NCBI GenBank assembly: GCA_016791085.1
Contig: JAEUNN010000786.1
Coordinates: forward strand, 1 to 6,379
DNA from: Rhodocyclaceae bacterium
Lineage (GTDB): Bacteria; Pseudomonadota; Gammaproteobacteria; Burkholderiales; Rhodocyclaceae
Reading direction: 5' to 3'
Length of the DNA stretch: 6,379 nt
The position numbers were made by a program, and so were the translations under genes. How positions within the stretch are numbered: the first letter of the stretch is position 1; each line of letters begins with the position of its first letter. Under the pieces are notes generated by a model. It did no database searches. It had not been told where the DNA came from and saw nothing but the letters and a program-made list of their open reading frames with translations. Shown in pieces: positions 3,697 through 6,379 of this stretch.

Positions 3697-6379
3697 CTAG
3701 ACGGCAATCCAGCGGCTCACGATTTCGAACAGCTTGTCCGGATGGAAAGGTTTGGCGATGAAATCGTTCATGCCCGCGTCGAGACAGCGCTCGCGGTCGT
3801 CCGAGAACGCATTCGCGGTCATGGCGATGATGGGCACGGCACCATGATTTTCCAGGCCGCGTATGCGCCGCGTCGCATCCAGCCCATCGACTTCGGGCAT
3901 CTGTACATCCATGAATATGAGGTCGTAGGGCCGCTGGCCGGCCTTTTCCACGGCCTCGCGGCCATTTACCGCGATATCCACCAGCAACCCCATATCGGTC
4001 AGAAATTCGCGCGCCAGCATGCGATTGACCGGCTCGTCCTCGGCCAGCAATACCTTGAGCCCGGCAAAATCGGGCCGCACGGGCAGTGCCGGTATTTCCG
4101 CGCCGGGCGTGGCACCTTCCGGCGCGCGGCCGAACTTGCCGGTAAACCAGAAAACGCTGCCGCTTTCCGGCGTACTCCGGACCCCCACGCTGCCACCCAT
4201 AAGTTCCGCAAAGCGCCGCGTGATCGCGAGCCCCAGACCGGTGCCGCCATATTTGCGCGTGGTGCTGGTATCGGCCTGTTCGAAAGCCGAAAACAGCTTG
4301 GACTGGGCGGCCGGCGCAACCCCGATGCCGGTATCCTCGACTTCAAAGCGCAGTTCTATCTGTTCTGGCGCCTCCGCGACCAGTTCGGCGCGCAGTTCCA
4401 CCCAGCCGGTTTCGGTGAATTTGATGGCATTGGTGGCGTAATTGAGCAGCCCCTGCTTTACGCAAGTGGGGTCCCCGACCACCATTTCCGGCACGCCGCC
4501 GGTACGGCAACGCAGTTCTATCCCCTTGTCCGCGGCGCGGTCGGCCAGCATGGTCGCGACGCTTTGCAGGGTCGCCGGCAGGTTGAAACTGCGCCGCGCC
4601 AGCACGAACTTGCCTGCCTCTATCTTGGACAGGTCCAGCACCTGGCTCACCGTTTCGAGCAGGTGCTGGCCGGCATCCTCGACCTTTTTGAGCCAGTCCA
4701 TTTGCTGCGGCGTAACCTTGCCGCGCTTGAGCAGGTGGGTGATGCCGATCACGGCATTCAGCGGCGTGCGGATTTCATGGCTCATGTTGGCCAGAAACGC
4801 GCTTTTCGCACGCGTGGCCGATTCGGCGCGGCTCAGTGCTTCGGCCAGTTGCGCGTTGACCACGCGCAATTCGCTGGTGCGCGACTCGACCAGTGCTTCC
4901 AGGTGATCGCGATAGCGCGCAAGTTCGTCTGCGGTGCGCTTCTGCTCGCTCACGTCGCGCACGATCATGGAAATGCCGGCAAACTGGCCGGCATCGTCGC
5001 GTACCGGCGATTCGACTACCGAAACGTCCAGCGTATGCCCGTCGCGGTGCAGCAGCACGGTTTCGAAATTTTTGAGGCTTTTGCCCTGTGCGAGGTTTGC
5101 GACGGCCAGCGCGTGATCGCTACGCTGATCCGGCGGATATAGCTCGGCCGCAGACCGGCCCAGCGCCTCGGCAGCGGAATAGCCGAACATGGATTCTGCG
5201 GCGACATTCCAGCTCGTTATGGTGCCGTCCGGATCGCATCCGATGATGACATCGACCGAACTGGCCACCATGGAGGCCAGACGCGCCTTGAACTGCATGC
5301 CCTCGCGCACGGCTTTTTCGGCCGCGACGCGGCTGCTGATGTCGACCACCGTGGCCTGCACGAACAGATCGCCGTCGGCGTTGAAAAAACTCAAGGCCAC
5401 TTCGATCGGGAAGCACGTGCCATCCGCACGCTGGCCGCGCAATTCCAGGCCCGGCCCCATGGGGCGCGAGTGCGGTTGGGCGGCGTAATTGGCGCGATGT
5501 TTTTCGTGTACGGCGCGCAGGGCGTCGGGCACCAGCAATTCCAGCTTCCTGCCGACCAGATCGGCTTCGGCATAGCCGAACATGGCCTCCAGCGCCGGGT
5601 TGGCCATCAGGATGGTGCCCTGGGCGTCGACCAGCATCAGACCATTCGGATTGGTCTGCACGATGGTTTCCAGACGCGCCTTGTTGCGCGCCAGTTCGCG
5701 GTTGAGCCGGGTCGATTCGGTTATGTCCACGTAGGTCAGCACGAGTCCCGCGAACACCTTGTTGGTGTCCTGGTAAGTCGTGATGCGCCGCAAAAAAGTG
5801 CGATCGCCGGGCCACACCACGATGCGCTCCATGCCGACCTTTTCGCGCAGCGCCCGATCCAGGTCGGGAAACAGGTCCGGGTCCGGCGCCGCCGGCGTGA
5901 AATGCCTCAGGCTGCGCCCTATGTCCTGCGGCAGCAGCGGAAAAATTTCCGTCAACAGCGGGGTAAACAGGCGGATGGCGTAATCCGTGCCTATGAACAG
6001 CGTGGCCAGTTCGGTCGAGCGGATCAGGTTGTTGAGGTCGCTGGTGACCTGGTTCAATTCCTGGATTTTGAGTTCGTGCTCGGCATTGACGCTGAACAGT
6101 TCTTCATTGACCGAGTGCAGTTCTTCGTTGGTGCTCTGCAATTCCTCATTGGACGCCAGCATTTCCTCGTTGGTGGCCTGCAATTCCTCGTTGCTGGTTT
6201 CAAGTTCTTCGATCGTGCTCTGCAAGGATTCGCGCGCACGCTGCAGTTCCGACTCGAGCAACTGCATCTGTGTGTAAGTGGCCCGATCTATATCGATGGA
6301 GGTCGACTCGACCGCGTTGGGCTCTCCCCCGCTGGCCTGTTCGTATTCGCGAAACTCCAGCATGAAAAAGGTGCTGGAG
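3697..6379 (-). CDS. C-terminal part of a CheB/CheR-type fusion hybrid histidine kinase (PAS-PAS-PAS-HisKA-HATPase-REC)
   Basis: The frame is open through the right edge, so this is a 3' fragment; residues are numbered from the Met codon at 6363, and five more codons are visible before it. A coiled coil (about 33-110) has six NEEL-type heptads. It is followed by a PAS-like domain (about 112-215), two further PAS domains (about 226-345 and 359-473) and a signalling helix (475-520). The kinase core has the H-box MSHEIRTPLN with phosphoacceptor H529, N-box NYATNAIKFT with N645, G1 DTGIG (677-681), F-box FSAFEQ (691-696) and G2 GGTGLGL (706-712). The receiver has E775/D776, phosphoacceptor D819 (FMDVQMP), T849 and K871. 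All catalytic residues are intact. The NEEL coiled coil plus first PAS is the arrangement found after CheB methylesterase and CheR methyltransferase domains in fusion proteins, so those domains are expected upstream, outside the window. No membrane segment or Hpt domain is seen in this part. The stimulus and output are unknown. Confidence 0.9.
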   Translation of the reverse strand, partial: SSTFFMLEFREYEQASGGEPNAVESTSIDIDRATYTQMQLLESELQRARESLQSTIEELETSNEELQATNEEMLASNEELQSTNEELHSVNEELFSVNAEHELKIQELNQVTSDLNNLIRSTELATLFIGTDYAIRLFTPLLTEIFPLLPQDIGRSLRHFTPAAPDPDLFPDLDRALREKVGMERIVVWPGDRTFLRRITTYQDTNKVFAGLVLTYVDITESTRLNRELARNKARLETIVQTNPNGLMLVDAQGTILMANPALEAMFGYAEADLVGRKLELLVPDALRAVHEKHRANYAAQPHSRPMGPGLELRGQRADGTCFPIEVALSFFNADGDLFVQATVVDISSRVAAEKAVREGMQFKARLASMVASSVDVIIGCDPDGTITSWNVAAESMFGYSAAEALGRSAAELYPPDQRSDHALAVANLAQGKSLKNFETVLLHRDGHTLDVSVVESPVRDDAGQFAGISMIVRDVSEQKRTADELARYRDHLEALVESRTSELRVVNAQLAEALSRAESATRAKSAFLANMSHEIRTPLNAVIGITHLLKRGKVTPQQMDWLKKVEDAGQHLLETVSQVLDLSKIEAGKFVLARRSFNLPATLQSVATMLADRAADKGIELRCRTGGVPEMVVGDPTCVKQGLLNYATNAIKFTETGWVELRAELVAEAPEQIELRFEVEDTGIGVAPAAQSKLFSAFEQADTSTTRKYGGTGLGLAITRRFAELMGGSVGVRSTPESGSVFWFTGKFGRAPEGATPGAEIPALPVRPDFAGLKVLLAEDEPVNRMLAREFLTDMGLLVDIAVNGREAVEKAGQRPYDLIFMDVQMPEVDGLDATRRIRGLENHGAVPIIAMTANAFSDDRERCLDAGMNDFIAKPFHPDKLFEIVSRWIAV
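6097..6222 (-). repeat. In-gene 21-bp tandem repeat encoding NEEL heptads
   Basis: Six successive 21-bp units (starting at 6097, 6118, 6139, 6160, 6181 and 6202) encode seven-residue blocks of the type x-x-S/T-N-E-E-L/M. Five units are clear; the sixth (6202-6222) encodes QSTIEEL and is diverged. The units differ at many synonymous and some non-synonymous sites. They are therefore an old coding repeat held by selection on a coiled coil, not a recent slippage tract. The 21-bp period equals one coiled-coil heptad. Confidence 0.85.

Noticed and set aside
3472..5142. A 556-codon open frame on the plus strand, antisense to the kinase and tsaB start
   Set aside because: It lies opposite a gene whose domains and catalytic residues are all intact. 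Its product is His/Arg/Ala/Gly-rich with no recognisable motif, and long antisense frames are expected in very GC-rich coding DNA.
6097..6222. The regularly spaced repeats as a CRISPR array
   Set aside because: The units are contiguous with no spacers, 21 bp long, diverged, and in frame within a coding coiled coil.

Overview
The window looks like chromosome from a GC-rich betaproteobacterium, probably Burkholderiales and possibly Alcaligenaceae. This is inferred from the very high GC content, the EtfB N-terminus, and the tsaB-rimI-family 4 uracil-DNA glycosylase block; it is not proven. Every gene I can support lies on the minus strand, so the biological reading direction is from high to low coordinates.

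From right to left the layout is as follows. (1) 6379-3697 holds the C-terminal 893 residues of a very large sensory protein. It has a Glu/Asn-rich coiled coil, three PAS-type domains, a HisKA/HATPase kinase core and a C-terminal receiver. The coiled coil is the type found in CheB-CheR fusion proteins, so CheB/CheR modules probably lie beyond the right edge. (2) 3468-2779 is tsaB (tRNA t6A synthesis), 2691-2191 is rimI (ribosomal protein N-acetyltransferase), and 2194-1274 is a family 4 [4Fe-4S] uracil-DNA glycosylase. rimI and the glycosylase gene overlap by ATGA and are probably translationally coupled. (3) 1138-563 encodes a 191-residue protein with glycine-rich motifs resembling the SLOG (SMF/DprA-LOG) nucleotide-binding fold; its function is unknown. 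A perfect 16-bp palindrome overlaps its best candidate -10 element. (4) 562-103 is a 460-bp non-coding stretch with two strong stem-loops. (5) 102-1 is the first 34 codons of etfB, which continues past the left edge.

The kinase and the tsaB-rimI-udg block look like separate functional units that happen to be adjacent. tsaB, rimI and udg are housekeeping genes for translation fidelity and DNA repair. The SLOG-like gene has its own plausible promoter and is the least explained protein here. I see no tRNA, rRNA, CRISPR array, insertion sequence or prophage gene, and no convincing U-tract terminator. Nothing in the window amounts to a clear new multi-gene system. The items most worth a second look are the SLOG-like gene with its palindromic control region and the structured etfB leader.
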